Part shown: positions 1-8,968 of the stretch, piece by piece
Layout of the letters: each line of letters opens with the position of its first letter
Position numbering within the stretch: position 1 is the first letter of the stretch
From: a virus
Strand: one strand, 5' to 3'
DNA length: 31,583 nt
IMG/VR virus record: IMGVR_UViG_3300031974_001397
Coordinates: 1 to 31,583 of that record
The notes under the pieces: model-generated
Database searches by the model: none
Told to the model about the DNA's origin: nothing
Seen by the model: only the letters and a program-made list of their open reading frames with translations
Position numbers and translations under genes: made by a program

Positions 1-269
1 TGGCAGACGGCGGTGTAACCGTTGCACACTGGCGTGTTACTGAAGAAGAAACTGTTGGTGAAGACACATTCACTGCCTCTGCATACGGCACCTGTGGCTT
101 TACACCTGACGCTTCTGCTGATGACTTTGTTGCTTACGACAGCCTGACAGAAGAAGTTGTTATGGGCTGGGTACACGCAGAGGTAGACCAGAGTGCTACT
201 GAGGCATCACTAACAGCAAACATCGCAGGTCAAAAGAACCCTGTGTCTGCTGATGGTATGCCTTGGTAA
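1..269 (+). CDS. DUF7936-type small phage protein, 3' part
   Basis: Open from the first base (first full codon at position 3) to TAA at 267-269, giving about 88 C-terminal residues. The N-terminus is cut off by the window edge. The features V-x-A-H-W-x-V-T near the start, a Y-G-T-x-G-F-T-P turn, and a C-terminal half ending ADGMPW resemble small (about 90-110 aa) proteins encoded beside tail fibres in many marine phages, which I recall as DUF7936. By that comparison only about 15-20 residues are missing. Function is unknown; a virion-associated role is inferred from position. It sits upstream of the lysis-type genes, and the tail fibre at the other end of the window would fit just upstream of it. 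Confidence 0.7.
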   Translation, partial: ADGGVTVAHWRVTEEETVGEDTFTASAYGTCGFTPDASADDFVAYDSLTEEVVMGWVHAEVDQSATEASLTANIAGQKNPVSADGMPW

Positions 270-448
270 AAACTCTTGTTCTGGTTTTAGTGTTAGAAGG
301 AGGTACTTCAGCATACATAGGCAGACGAGTCGTTTACCACACAGTATGTGAATACAAAGAACTCTACACAGAATCAGATAAGCGGTATCGGTGGTATGTC
401 CAGGGAATTTATGACTGCCCACCGTATGTGAGATTTAAAGATGATTGA
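263..448 (+). CDS. Hypothetical 61-aa protein with hydrophobic N-terminus
   Basis: A TTG-initiated frame of 61 codons that overlaps the previous stop by a few bases and overlaps the next start (ATG at 441) by 8 bases, which suits this tightly packed operon. The N-terminus (VKTLVLVLVL) is hydrophobic; the rest is polar with a Y-R-W-Y-V-Q-G-I-Y core and two cysteines. No family recognised. The start is uncertain: the ribosome site before TTG is weak, while a good GAAGGAGG at about 295-302 lies inside the frame with no ATG in range. It fills an otherwise empty 170-bp gap, which supports it. A role with the neighbouring lysis-type membrane proteins is possible but unproven. Confidence 0.55.
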   Translation: MVKTLVLVLVLEGGTSAYIGRRVVYHTVCEYKELYTESDKRYRWYVQGIYDCPPYVRFKDD

Positions 449-899
449 TCCGGTAACTGCCATCGCTGGAGCAACTAAAGCCTTTACGATGGTGAAGGCA
501 ATGGTAGAAGTCGGAAAGTCTGCTGAAGATACAATGATGCAGATAGGCACATGGTACGGTCATGCTTCAGACATACTGTATGCCGAGAAGAAAGCTAAAA
601 ACGTAAATCCCTTTAAAAGGGTGGTGTTTAGCAGAAGCGTAGAAGCAGAGGCCGTTAAGGCGTTTGCGGCTAAGAAGAAGATGGAGGCTCAACAGAAAGA
701 GCTATTTGCCATCATCGGAATGGCCTACGGTAAACAAGGGTTGCTTGAGTTTAGAGATATCCGCAAGCAAATTATTAAAGAGCGACAGGACACAGTGTAT
801 CGCCAAGAAGAATTGCGAGAACAGTTATTAGCAGGATTTTTAAGTTTAGTAGCTATCGCAATTGTTATTGGCACAGCAGTATTTATAGCGAGTGGTTAA
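441..899 (+). CDS. Conserved phage protein with C-terminal membrane anchor
   Basis: 152 residues. It begins MIDPVTAIAGATKAF, a start pattern common among small proteins of marine podoviruses near lysis and tail genes. Residues about 70-128 are charged and helical (likely coiled coil). Residues about 129-151 are a single strongly hydrophobic segment (LLAGFLSLVAIAIVIGTAVF), suggesting a tail-anchored inner-membrane protein. It overlaps the previous frame and is followed with no gap by the ATG at 900. Next to a holin, a spanin-like or holin-accessory role is plausible, but there is no lipobox or signal peptide, and a structural role cannot be excluded. I do not recognise a characterised family. 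Confidence 0.75.
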   Translation: MIDPVTAIAGATKAFTMVKAMVEVGKSAEDTMMQIGTWYGHASDILYAEKKAKNVNPFKRVVFSRSVEAEAVKAFAAKKKMEAQQKELFAIIGMAYGKQGLLEFRDIRKQIIKERQDTVYRQEELREQLLAGFLSLVAIAIVIGTAVFIASG

Positions 900-1106
900 A
901 TGACACCAGCAGAAGAGGCATTAAAGCGTATCGACATACATCAGGCAGAGTGTGAGATCCTTCGTAAGTCTATTGATGATCGGCTAGACCGTATCGAAAA
1001 AAGACTAGACGATGGCGGCTTACAGTTCAAAAGACTTGAGCGCATGATTCTTGCTAATAGTTTGTTGATCGTGGGTGTGCTTAAAGGTGCGGAGTACCTT
1101 GCATGA
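900..1106 (+). CDS. Small coiled-coil plus membrane-segment protein
   Basis: 68 residues. An amphipathic charged helix at about residues 10-45 (IDDRLDRIEKRLDDG has heptad-like spacing) is followed by one hydrophobic segment at about 49-67. The arrangement resembles XhlA-type haemolysis/lysis accessory proteins: a short coiled coil, then one transmembrane helix. That is a comparison of architecture, not of sequence. The ATG follows the preceding TAA directly, and its TGA overlaps the holin start as ATGA, so the three genes are probably translationally coupled. The inferred role is lysis accessory or antiholin. Confidence 0.7.
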   Translation: MTPAEEALKRIDIHQAECEILRKSIDDRLDRIEKRLDDGGLQFKRLERMILANSLLIVGVLKGAEYLA

Positions 1107-1501
1107 TTGATGCATTGATTGGCCCAGTAACGGGTCTCCTTGATAAGTTCATTGAGGACAAAGATCAAAAGGCTAAGTTGGCACATGAGTTGTCAACAAT
1201 GGCTGAACGACACGCTCAAGAACTGTCCAAGGCTCAACTAGAGATCAATAAAGTAGAAGCGGCACATAAGTCGCTTTTTGTTTCTGGATGGAGACCAGCA
1301 GTAGGTTGGTGCTGTGTGTTAGGTATGACAGGCAATTTCATGGTCATACCCTTTACTAACTTTGTTCTGGCTCTCTTAAACATCGAAGTCATCATCCCTC
1401 TAATTGACTTAGAGACTATGATGCCTGTATTGATGGGTATGCTGGGGTTAGGCGCAATGCGTTCTTATGAAAAAACCAAGGGCGTATCGAGGGAAAAGTA
1501 A
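1103..1501 (+). CDS. GTA-type three-helix holin family protein
   Basis: 132 residues, matching the 'holin of 3TMs, for gene-transfer release' pattern (GTA_holin_3TM). A charged, helical N-terminal half (about 1-55) is followed by SGWRPAVGW at about 57-65, a hydrophobic stretch to about 92, and a last hydrophobic segment at about 108-122 (MLGLGAMRSYEKTKG). Such holins permeabilise the inner membrane so that endolysin can reach the peptidoglycan. The likely partner endolysin here is the M15 peptidase at 22924-23268. The start ATG overlaps the previous TGA. The WRP motif and the length fit the family well. Confidence 0.85.
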   Translation: MIDALIGPVTGLLDKFIEDKDQKAKLAHELSTMAERHAQELSKAQLEINKVEAAHKSLFVSGWRPAVGWCCVLGMTGNFMVIPFTNFVLALLNIEVIIPLIDLETMMPVLMGMLGLGAMRSYEKTKGVSREK

Positions 1502-4500
1502 ATGGCGTATTACGTAGGTACAAAAGAATTTCCTAGCGTCTATGCGGCGGTTAGATACTTAGCTCAAAACCCTCAAGAGGGGGTAGAGATTACGTCTGAG
1601 CCTGTAGAAAGCAAACCTGCGCCTGCAACAAAAGAAGGAATGCTAACTGGAACAGACAGCGATCCAACAAAAAGACAGCCTGGAGAAACTGACTCGATTG
1701 ATCCTAATGCTGAAGCGCCAGTTCCAACAACAGCCCCAGATGAGTATTCAGAGGTAGAACTTCCTCCGCCATCTGCGCCAGAAGAAGCCGAAGCACCTCC
1801 ACCTACACCGCCCCCACCACCTCCGCCTTCAGAACCAGAGGGTGTTACTACCTTTACGTTCTTTGAAGGTGTTGAGTTAGGTGATGCAAATCCTGACTTT
1901 TTATATAAAAGAGGCGATGCCACACAAGTAACAAAAGTTGAACTACGTGAGTACTTTAATGCTCAGGGTTCTGGGATGCTCAAACGAGCCTTCGGTGACT
2001 TTGATAACTATCTTGCTTACATGACTGAGCGAGAGCAGTTAATTGAGTCAGGTGACTACGATGTAGGTAATTGGGATGAGTACACCGGCTCACTAACTGA
2101 AGATGAGTTAATGATTCTTGAAGGCGAGGATCTTACTCAATACTCCGATAGCGATCAGGATGCTTACACCGAAGCTTATGGTCAGCAGATGCAGGAACAG
2201 TCGTCTGCTTATGATCGTTGGGTTAACTCTGAAGCTAATCAAGCACTCTTAGCCAAGTACGGTGTTGGATCTACTATCTATAACAACGATGGCGATAAAT
2301 ACGAGTGGAACGGCTCTGCTTATGTAAAGACAGTTAAACAAGATCAAGCAGGTCTTGTTGACTACGTAAAGATGGGCATCGTTACTGCAATGAGCATTAT
2401 GACGGGTGGCGCAGTATCTGCTGTTGCTCCGTCATTAGGCACTGTTGGCTCTTCTGTTGTAAGCAATGCGATTATTCAAGGAATTACTACTGGCTCTATA
2501 GATCCTGATGAGCTTTTGCAAACAGCCGCCACAGCAGGTTTTAGTCAGGCGCTTAATCAGGTTATTGGCCCTGCTTTATCTGAAGCTATGGGCGGCTTAG
2601 ATATTTCAGAAATAACTGGCATTGAAGAGCTAGACAACGTTCTTAATGCAATGGGTCAAACAGCTATCCGTCAAGCGGTATTTGATGGTGAGCTAGACAT
2701 GGAAGGCATTGTTGCATCGGGATTGCTGACTGGTGCTCAAGAGGTTGTTGAGTTTTTATTTAGCGACCTTGCTGGGCAACAAGCAATTTCTGAAGAGCAA
2801 CAGCGAGAGCTAGAAGAACGCTTTGCAGAATACGCGGCTATTGTTGATGAAGACACGATGGCAGAAGTTAACAGAGTCATGGGAAATACTGTTAACGAAG
2901 CTATAGCCGGACAGCAAAACGAAGCAATGCGTAATCAGCTTCAAGCTTTAGCAGGAAACTTACAGTCTATTTATGAAGAGGCTTACGACGTATCGCCTCA
3001 GCCTAGCGGCCCTTCTTTAGAAGACTTTATGGCTAGTTCAGTTGATGATGCAGATTCAGAGCTTGCAGACACTACGGCTGACTTAACTACTGACACAACT
3101 GTTCAGCCTGAACCTATGGCAGAAATAACAAACCCATTTGAAGGCGATGAGTTAATTAATGGCGTTTACTACAATGATGCTGGATTTCCAGTAGGGATTA
3201 GCCCAGACGCTACACCTGAGCAAATTCTTGAGCAGTTTGTTAATGACAAAAACGCATGGACTACAACGTCTGGCGTATCTGCTCACGGCCTTCCTCCAGA
3301 AGCTATAGCTGTATTAATGCAAGATGGTGACTTGCAAGGTCTTAGTGATCTTCTTGTAGAAAACAATTTAATTTTGGCTCAAGACTCTGGTGGTGGGTAC
3401 ATTTTAATTTCTGGCTCAGAAGCTACTACAGGTTTTCATACCAGTCTTGACCAAGATGCTTTGTTAAATCTTGATCCACCTTCGAACGAAAGAATTGTTC
3501 CGCCTCCTACATCTACAGATCCTGCTTTAGATCCTATGGATACAAGTGATGTTTCTCCAGAAATACGAGACATTTTGCTTGATGTTCAAGAGGCACCAAC
3601 GGCACCGCTTGAAGCAGAGGTAGAAGTAGAGCCGTTTGAGTATGAAGAGGAGCCAGAGTTAACGCCTGAGCCTCCGCCCGAACCAGAACCCGTTGAACAA
3701 GAGCAACCACAACAAAGCCAAGGTGAAGAAGGTGCGCCTGCACCTGCGCCTGCACCTGCACCAGTACCACCACCACCGCCACCTCCACCTGTTGTGCCAC
3801 CGCCACCACCACCGCCTCCTCCGGTTCCGCCACCAGAGCCACCGCCTGAGGCACCGCCAGAAGCACCGCCTGCTGGTGAGGCACCTGCTGGTGAGGCACC
3901 TGCACAACCTCCTGTTGATCCATCTACAGGACAGCCGGTTACTGGACAGCCTTCTGCACAACCAGTTGAAGGACAACCTGTAGAAGGACAACCAGTTACT
4001 GGAGAGCCTACATCTGGTGCGGGGCAACCTGCTGACACAGGAGCGGCAACAGGACAGCCTCCCGTGCAACTGCCTGCGGATCCAATTCAAGAAGCTATTG
4101 ATGCGGCGACACAAACCGATGTAGGTACAGGCCAAGGAACTGGAGTTCCGGCAGGTGAGCAAGCTACAGGTCAGGAGTCAGATACTCCAATTACAGATGC
4201 GTTATTCCCCGAATACGCTACTGAACCTCCACCTGCTCAACCTACCGAGCCTGTGCCATCTACTGAGCCTCCTAAAGATGAAGGAATAGGAGTGCCTACA
4301 CCTGTAGAAACACAGCCTCCAACGCCTGTAGAACAGCCTTCAGGAGTAACAACAGAAGATGTAACCAACATTGTTAATGAGGCAGTTAGTAACATTCCTC
4401 CTGGCATGACATCAGACGATGTTAGAACAATAGTTAATAACGCTATTGGCAACATCGAGTTTCCAGAGGGCATGACTGAGGATCAGGTTGGAGAGATTGT

Positions 4501-5362
4501 AAAGACTGCTATTGGAAACATAGAGTTCCCGCCATCTGTAAGCGAAGATCAAGTCAATGAGATTGTTGGGAGTGTTCAACAAGATTTAAGTGACGCAATA
4601 ACTCTTGGTCAGGAAGCGGCGGCAGAAGAAAGGCTAGAGTTACAAGAAGCCATCATTGCTGTTGGCGGAGATATAACAAAGCTTGACGAGGCAACACAGA
4701 AGCAGTTTGAGGAGTTTGGCGAAAGCATTGATGAACTATTTGAAGGTGTTGGTGTTGATATTGAAGCTTTGCAGGAAGGCCAAATTAGCCAAGCAGAAGC
4801 GTTTGCCCAATACCAAGAAGATGCACTAGCACAAGCTGAAGAAGCGGCAGAAGAAAGAGCTGATCTGCAAGAAGCCATTATTGCTGTTGGTGGCGACATT
4901 ACTGCATTAGATGAATCTACTAAGAAGCAATTTGAAGAATTTGGCGGCACCGTTGATGATCTGTTCTCAGATGTAAACGTCGATATCAAGGCACTGCAAG
5001 AAGGTCAGATCAGTCAGGCTGAAGCACAAGAAGCATTCCAGACTAGTGTTTCTGAGCAGTTTGGTGATGTTACTGGACAGCTAGGCGAAATAGGCGGTGA
5101 AGTCAGCGGGTTAATGTCCGAAGTATCTGGTATCGGTCAAGGCTTAGAGGGTTTGGGCCAAGGTATTGCTGGCATTGGAGAAGGCTTGGGTGCGGGTCTG
5201 TTAGGTCTTGCGGCACAGCAAGCTATGTTGCCTGGTCAAATAGCGGCGGCCACACCTATCCAACCCCAAAAGTTTGAGAAGTTCCAGCGAGGTTTAACAC
5301 GACGTAAGTTGGCTGACCCGTTACGGATTGGAATGTTTACTGGAGGCGCTAGAAGCGTATGA
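1502..5362 (+). CDS. 1286-aa Pro-rich, repeat-containing virion protein
   Basis: This long protein starts at ATG directly after the holin TAA. Visible regions: a Pro/Glu-rich stretch (about 60-115); a hydrophobic Gly/Ala-rich region (about 285-430) that could insert in or cross a membrane; an acidic region (about 690-735); a poly-Pro/Ala block (about 740-810); degenerate G-Q-P repeats (about 812-860); three related repeats with core EDQVxxIVxxAIGNIEFP (about 955-1025); two copies of a roughly 75-residue helical repeat with core LQEAIIAVGGDIT (about 1038-1187); and a Gly-rich tail. Size, order and repeats suggest a virion structural or ejected protein. A tail-associated role fits because the two tail genes follow immediately. 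No enzymatic motif was seen and no named family recognised. Confidence 0.8.
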   Translation: MAYYVGTKEFPSVYAAVRYLAQNPQEGVEITSEPVESKPAPATKEGMLTGTDSDPTKRQPGETDSIDPNAEAPVPTTAPDEYSEVELPPPSAPEEAEAPPPTPPPPPPPSEPEGVTTFTFFEGVELGDANPDFLYKRGDATQVTKVELREYFNAQGSGMLKRAFGDFDNYLAYMTEREQLIESGDYDVGNWDEYTGSLTEDELMILEGEDLTQYSDSDQDAYTEAYGQQMQEQSSAYDRWVNSEANQALLAKYGVGSTIYNNDGDKYEWNGSAYVKTVKQDQAGLVDYVKMGIVTAMSIMTGGAVSAVAPSLGTVGSSVVSNAIIQGITTGSIDPDELLQTAATAGFSQALNQVIGPALSEAMGGLDISEITGIEELDNVLNAMGQTAIRQAVFDGELDMEGIVASGLLTGAQEVVEFLFSDLAGQQAISEEQQRELEERFAEYAAIVDEDTMAEVNRVMGNTVNEAIAGQQNEAMRNQLQALAGNLQSIYEEAYDVSPQPSGPSLEDFMASSVDDADSELADTTADLTTDTTVQPEPMAEITNPFEGDELINGVYYNDAGFPVGISPDATPEQILEQFVNDKNAWTTTSGVSAHGLPPEAIAVLMQDGDLQGLSDLLVENNLILAQDSGGGYILISGSEATTGFHTSLDQDALLNLDPPSNERIVPPPTSTDPALDPMDTSDVSPEIRDILLDVQEAPTAPLEAEVEVEPFEYEEEPELTPEPPPEPEPVEQEQPQQSQGEEGAPAPAPAPAPVPPPPPPPPVVPPPPPPPPPVPPPEPPPEAPPEAPPAGEAPAGEAPAQPPVDPSTGQPVTGQPSAQPVEGQPVEGQPVTGEPTSGAGQPADTGAATGQPPVQLPADPIQEAIDAATQTDVGTGQGTGVPAGEQATGQESDTPITDALFPEYATEPPPAQPTEPVPSTEPPKDEGIGVPTPVETQPPTPVEQPSGVTTEDVTNIVNEAVSNIPPGMTSDDVRTIVNNAIGNIEFPEGMTEDQVGEIVKTAIGNIEFPPSVSEDQVNEIVGSVQQDLSDAITLGQEAAAEERLELQEAIIAVGGDITKLDEATQKQFEEFGESIDELFEGVGVDIEALQEGQISQAEAFAQYQEDALAQAEEAAEERADLQEAIIAVGGDITALDESTKKQFEEFGGTVDDLFSDVNVDIKALQEGQISQAEAQEAFQTSVSEQFGDVTGQLGEIGGEVSGLMSEVSGIGQGLEGLGQGIAGIGEGLGAGLLGLAAQQAMLPGQIAAATPIQPQKFEKFQRGLTRRKLADPLRIGMFTGGARSV
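4616..5065 (+). repeat. Two ~75-residue tandem repeats inside the long Pro-rich protein
   Basis: Two consecutive units of about 225 bp encode closely related helical segments. Each begins A-E-E-R-x-x-L-Q-E-A-I-I-A-V-G-G-D-I-T and continues through K-Q-F-E-E-F-G, then V-D-I-x-A-L-Q-E-G-Q-I-S-Q-A-E-A. DNA third positions have drifted more than the protein, so the duplication is not recent and the protein is under selection. Boundaries are approximate. Confidence 0.8.
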
Positions 5363-6006
5363 CATATTTAAACCTAATGAATAGCGTACTGCGTCGTCTT
5401 CGAGAAGAAGAGACCACATCCGTTACAAGCACTACCTACAACAAGATGGTAGGTGACTTTATTAACGATGCTAAGACCTTGGTAGGTCAGGCGGCAGACT
5501 GGTCTGCACTTCGAGAAACACTCACGATCTCAACGACTGCTTCGGACAACACCTATTCACTAACAGGTGGTGGCGATAACGTAAAAGTCATGTCAATGCT
5601 CAACGATACTCAGAACTGCTTTATGGAGTATCAGACTAAGGATTGGTTTAACGATGCGCTGTACATTTCTAATGCTTCTGAGGGTGCGCCTAAGTACTTT
5701 ACCTACAACGGTCTAGACGGTAACGGCGATACTCAAATCTTGGTTGGCCCTACACCTGATGGCGTGTACAGCATTCGGGTCGATCTTGTTAAGCGACAAG
5801 CAGATCTTTCAGCTAACACTGATTCACTGCTTATTCCTGCTCAACCTGTTATTCACTTGGCGGTAGCGTTACTTGCGCGTGAGCGTGGTGAAACGGGTGG
5901 CACATCGACTGCCGAATACTTCCAGATTGCTAACCAGTATCTATCAGATGCCATAGCAATTGATGCGGCAAAGCACCCAGAAGAGATGGTATTTAGGACG
6001 GTTTGA
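5359..6006 (+). CDS. Head-tail adaptor / tail tubular A-like protein
   Basis: 215 residues. The N-terminus (MTYLNLMNSVLRRLRE), the F-I-N-D-A-K-x-x-V motif near residue 32, W-S-A-L-R-E-T at about 48, and a C-terminal helix with E-R-G-E-x-G-G followed by L-S-D-A-I-A-I match a conserved family of podoviral virion proteins placed just before the large tail protein. It is commonly annotated as a phage adaptor or T7 gp11-like tubular protein. Such proteins form the ring joining the portal to the tail nozzle. The ATG overlaps the previous TGA (ATGA). The exact structural equivalent (T7 gp11 or P22 gp4) is inferred from order, not demonstrated. Confidence 0.65.
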   Translation: MTYLNLMNSVLRRLREEETTSVTSTTYNKMVGDFINDAKTLVGQAADWSALRETLTISTTASDNTYSLTGGGDNVKVMSMLNDTQNCFMEYQTKDWFNDALYISNASEGAPKYFTYNGLDGNGDTQILVGPTPDGVYSIRVDLVKRQADLSANTDSLLIPAQPVIHLAVALLARERGETGGTSTAEYFQIANQYLSDAIAIDAAKHPEEMVFRTV

Positions 6007-6007
6007 T

Positions 6008-7531
6008 ATGGCTCAACAACTGCAAAGCATCAATCTTGTAGCTCCGGCCTTTAAGGGTGTTAACACCGAAGACTCGCCGTTGGCACAGGATCCGTCTTTT
6101 GCTGAGATTGCAGATAACGCTGTAATCGACAAGCGAGGACGTATTGCCGCACGTAAGGGTCATGCGGCTGTTACGACTAACAAGACTGTGCTTGGCACTG
6201 ATTCTTTGCGAGCCATTAAAGAGTTCAGGGATGATGCCGGTAACACTAAGATCTTTTCTGTAGGCAACAACAAGATTATTAGTGGAACGACTACGCTGGT
6301 TGATGAAACGCCTGGTAGTTACACAATTACTGCTGACAACTGGAAGCTTGTAGATTTTAACGACAAGATCTATTTTTTCCAGCGTGGGTTCCAGCCACTT
6401 GTCTATGACAACGCAGGAGGCTCTGTAATCACGCTCAGTAGCGTTTCTGGTGCGGCTGGTGTTACAAGCGCTATGTACGGCAACGAAGTTCTAGCGGCCT
6501 ATGGTCGGCTCTGGACGGCTGACTTTAGCACTAACAAATCTACTATTTACTGGTCTGATCTACTTATTGGGCATGACTGGTCTGGTGGTACTAGCGGCAA
6601 TATTGATATCTCAAAGGTATGGCCTGACGGCTATGACGAGATAGTTGCGCTGGCGGCACACAACGGCTTACTCATTATCTTTGGTAAGCACAGCATCGTT
6701 GCGTATCAGGGAGCAGAGGCTCCTGCCACCATGTCACTTGCCGATACCGTAGCGGGTGTTGGTTGTGTTGATCGAGATACGGTGCAGTATACCGGCACAG
6801 ACGTGCTGTTTTTGTCACATACAGGACTCAAAAGCTTTGGTCGGACAATACAAGAAAAGTCTTTGCCGATTAGCAGTCTGTCTAACAACATCACGAAAGA
6901 CATTATTGCCGCACTACAAAACGAAAGTGAGTTCTTTAGGTCGGTATACAGCCCAGAAGAAGGTTTCTATCTGCTGACCTTTACAGGACAAGACGTAACG
7001 TACTGCTTTGATGTGCGAGGCACGTTAGAGAATGGCTCATATCGAGTAACACGTTGGCCTTCTACAGGCTTTACTGCATACACAAGACTTGATGATGGCA
7101 CTCTTTATGTCGGTACTACTGATGGCATTAATACATACACAGGATACAGCGATAACGGATCTGGCTATCGGTTTAAGTATTACAGCCCAAGCCTGACCTT
7201 TGGCGATAGCTCACGAATTAAGATCCTTAAAAAACTAAAGCCCACATTGGTAGGCGCTAACAACGCGACAGTCTTTATGAAATGGGCGTATGACTTTGAT
7301 ACGACATACGCTACGGCAGAGTTTACGGTAGGTACGCAGATTACTGGGTTCTACGGTGAAAGTGAGTACACAACAGTAGAGTTCACAGGTGGACAGCTAA
7401 CTAACCAACGTAGCTTAAACACCACAGGATATGGCACTAGTGTTCAGGTAGGTCTGGAATCAGAAATTGATGGATCGCCCTTATCACTACAAGAAATTAA
7501 CGTAATGGCTTTGATAGGTAAACTGTTATGA
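6008..7531 (+). CDS. Tail hub/nozzle protein, beta-propeller-like
   Basis: 507 residues. I chose ATG 6008 (MAQQLQSINLV), one base after the previous stop; an in-frame start at 5960 would only add residues overlapping the adaptor gene. The sequence is almost entirely beta with repeated blade-like turns: VDFNDKIYFFQ, AYGRLWTADFS, then YWSDLLIGHDW, then LLIIFGKHSIVAY, then VLFLSHTGLKSF. These resemble P22 gp10 / T7 gp12-type tail hub proteins that plug or extend the connector. Its place directly after the adaptor gene supports this. The specific family is inferred. It ends ATGA-overlapping with the next gene. Confidence 0.65.
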   Translation: MAQQLQSINLVAPAFKGVNTEDSPLAQDPSFAEIADNAVIDKRGRIAARKGHAAVTTNKTVLGTDSLRAIKEFRDDAGNTKIFSVGNNKIISGTTTLVDETPGSYTITADNWKLVDFNDKIYFFQRGFQPLVYDNAGGSVITLSSVSGAAGVTSAMYGNEVLAAYGRLWTADFSTNKSTIYWSDLLIGHDWSGGTSGNIDISKVWPDGYDEIVALAAHNGLLIIFGKHSIVAYQGAEAPATMSLADTVAGVGCVDRDTVQYTGTDVLFLSHTGLKSFGRTIQEKSLPISSLSNNITKDIIAALQNESEFFRSVYSPEEGFYLLTFTGQDVTYCFDVRGTLENGSYRVTRWPSTGFTAYTRLDDGTLYVGTTDGINTYTGYSDNGSGYRFKYYSPSLTFGDSSRIKILKKLKPTLVGANNATVFMKWAYDFDTTYATAEFTVGTQITGFYGESEYTTVEFTGGQLTNQRSLNTTGYGTSVQVGLESEIDGSPLSLQEINVMALIGKLL

Positions 7532-8958
7532 GTTTAAACATGAACCCAACAATAGGAACTCCACTGTTCCAAACTTCACCGGCAGGTTCTTACACAGGAT
7601 CTACAGGTCTTAGCCCACAACAACTAAACACTATGGTTATGGGCGGAACTCCTAGTGCAACCTTGCCTGCTTCTTCTAGCGGATTTGGAAATGTTATTGG
7701 CGGGCTAGGCGATATCTTTGGCGGCTTGATGGGAGCCGGACAACAGGTGCTATCTTCGCCTAACGCACTGATGGGATTGGCTGGCGGCTTGTTAACTAAA
7801 GAAGCCTATGACCGTCTTAGCGACATTGGCGCTCAGGCAAAAAGCGAAGCAATGGGAATTGCAGAGCGTGGTCAAGCAGAGTCGCAGTTTCGACCGTTTA
7901 CGGTAACAACCCCTACGGGTGCTATGTTTACTGCTCGTATGGGTGGTCGGCCACAGCCGTTTACACCAACGCTATCAGGCCCGATGCCGATTAGACCAAC
8001 AATATCGGGGCCAATGCCAGCACCTAGAATTACAGATCAACCCTCTATGGGATTACCGCCAGCAACAGATACTGCGGCAAAACCAGCAGGAAGAATGGTT
8101 GGTCAGCCGGTAGGCATGGGTCAGGCAATACAAGCTCCGATGGTTTCTTCATTGCCAATGACAGGTCAGCCTGTACCAACTGGGTATACAGACGTTATAG
8201 ATATGACTCCGCCTCCTGGGGCATTTCAACCACAAGTACCCGTAGCGCCTGCCGGTGAAGGTCTTGAAATAGGCATGACGCTTTCCCCTGAAGAGCAGGC
8301 ACTGCAACGACAGTTGTTAGGTGGTGCTGGTGGATTCTTCGGCCAAGCAATGCAACCTACCGTAGGTCGTGAGCAGACTGTATTTGAGCGTATACGGGCC
8401 GCACAGCGTCCTGAAGAAGAAAGGCAACGTCTGGCTCTCGAAGAGCGTTTAGCGGCTCAGGGGCGATTAGGAGCGTCCTCAGCGGCTTTTGGTGGTGCTA
8501 CGCCAGAACTCATGGCACAACAAACAGCCATCGGTGAGGCGCGTAATCGAGCAATGTTGAGCGCAATGCAACAGGCGCAAGCAGAACAAGCACAGCAAGC
8601 GGCGCTAGGCCAGCAGTTTTTGGGTGCTGGTTACTTGCCTACACAGCAATTGGTAGCGGCTACTCAGCCTGGTTTGATTCAGCAGGAGCTTGCACAGCAG
8701 GCACAACAGTTTGGTACAGGGCTCTTTGGTGAGACTGCACTGTCAGGTATTGAGGCTCAGTTGTTAGCAGAACAAGCCAGAGCAAACTTGCTTGGCGGTA
8801 TCGGTAGCAATGTGATATCAGGCTTGATTAACCAACAACGTGCGGCTTCAGCGCCTTCAAGTGGCGGTGGCGGCTCAAGCTTAGGTGGTTTGTTTAGTAC
8901 AGTTGCTGGTGGTCTTGGTCAGGTAGGTCAAGGCATTAGAGACCTTTTAAATATTTAA
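7528..8958 (+). CDS. Gly/Gln/Ala-rich virion protein, internal type
   Basis: 476 residues starting at ATG 7528, overlapping the previous TGA. The first 100 residues are Gly/Ser-rich with a hydrophobic FGNVIGGLGDIFGGLMGAG stretch. The middle is Pro/Met-rich. Residues about 260-420 are a long Gln/Ala/Arg helical region with R-x-R-L-A-x-Q-G-R-L-G and E-Q-A-Q-Q-A-A-type repeats. The C-terminus is Gly-rich. This build, together with its place between the tail hub and two further large helical proteins, resembles ejection/internal core proteins of podoviruses. No enzymatic motif is visible. A Shine-Dalgarno AAGGAG follows its stop and serves the next gene. Confidence 0.65.
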   Translation: MSLNMNPTIGTPLFQTSPAGSYTGSTGLSPQQLNTMVMGGTPSATLPASSSGFGNVIGGLGDIFGGLMGAGQQVLSSPNALMGLAGGLLTKEAYDRLSDIGAQAKSEAMGIAERGQAESQFRPFTVTTPTGAMFTARMGGRPQPFTPTLSGPMPIRPTISGPMPAPRITDQPSMGLPPATDTAAKPAGRMVGQPVGMGQAIQAPMVSSLPMTGQPVPTGYTDVIDMTPPPGAFQPQVPVAPAGEGLEIGMTLSPEEQALQRQLLGGAGGFFGQAMQPTVGREQTVFERIRAAQRPEEERQRLALEERLAAQGRLGASSAAFGGATPELMAQQTAIGEARNRAMLSAMQQAQAEQAQQAALGQQFLGAGYLPTQQLVAATQPGLIQQELAQQAQQFGTGLFGETALSGIEAQLLAEQARANLLGGIGSNVISGLINQQRAASAPSSGGGGSSLGGLFSTVAGGLGQVGQGIRDLLNI

Positions 8959-8968
8959 GGAGTCAATC

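Noticed and set aside
3534-4162. Several long antisense and off-frame open frames inside the Pro-rich gene
   Set aside because: They come from the low-complexity poly-Pro/G-Q-P DNA, giving Gly/Trp/Arg or His runs on other frames; no ribosome sites and no protein-like composition.
5960-6007. Extended start of the tail hub protein
   Set aside because: Would overlap the adaptor gene by 47 bases; ATG 6008 gives the natural N-terminus directly after the stop.
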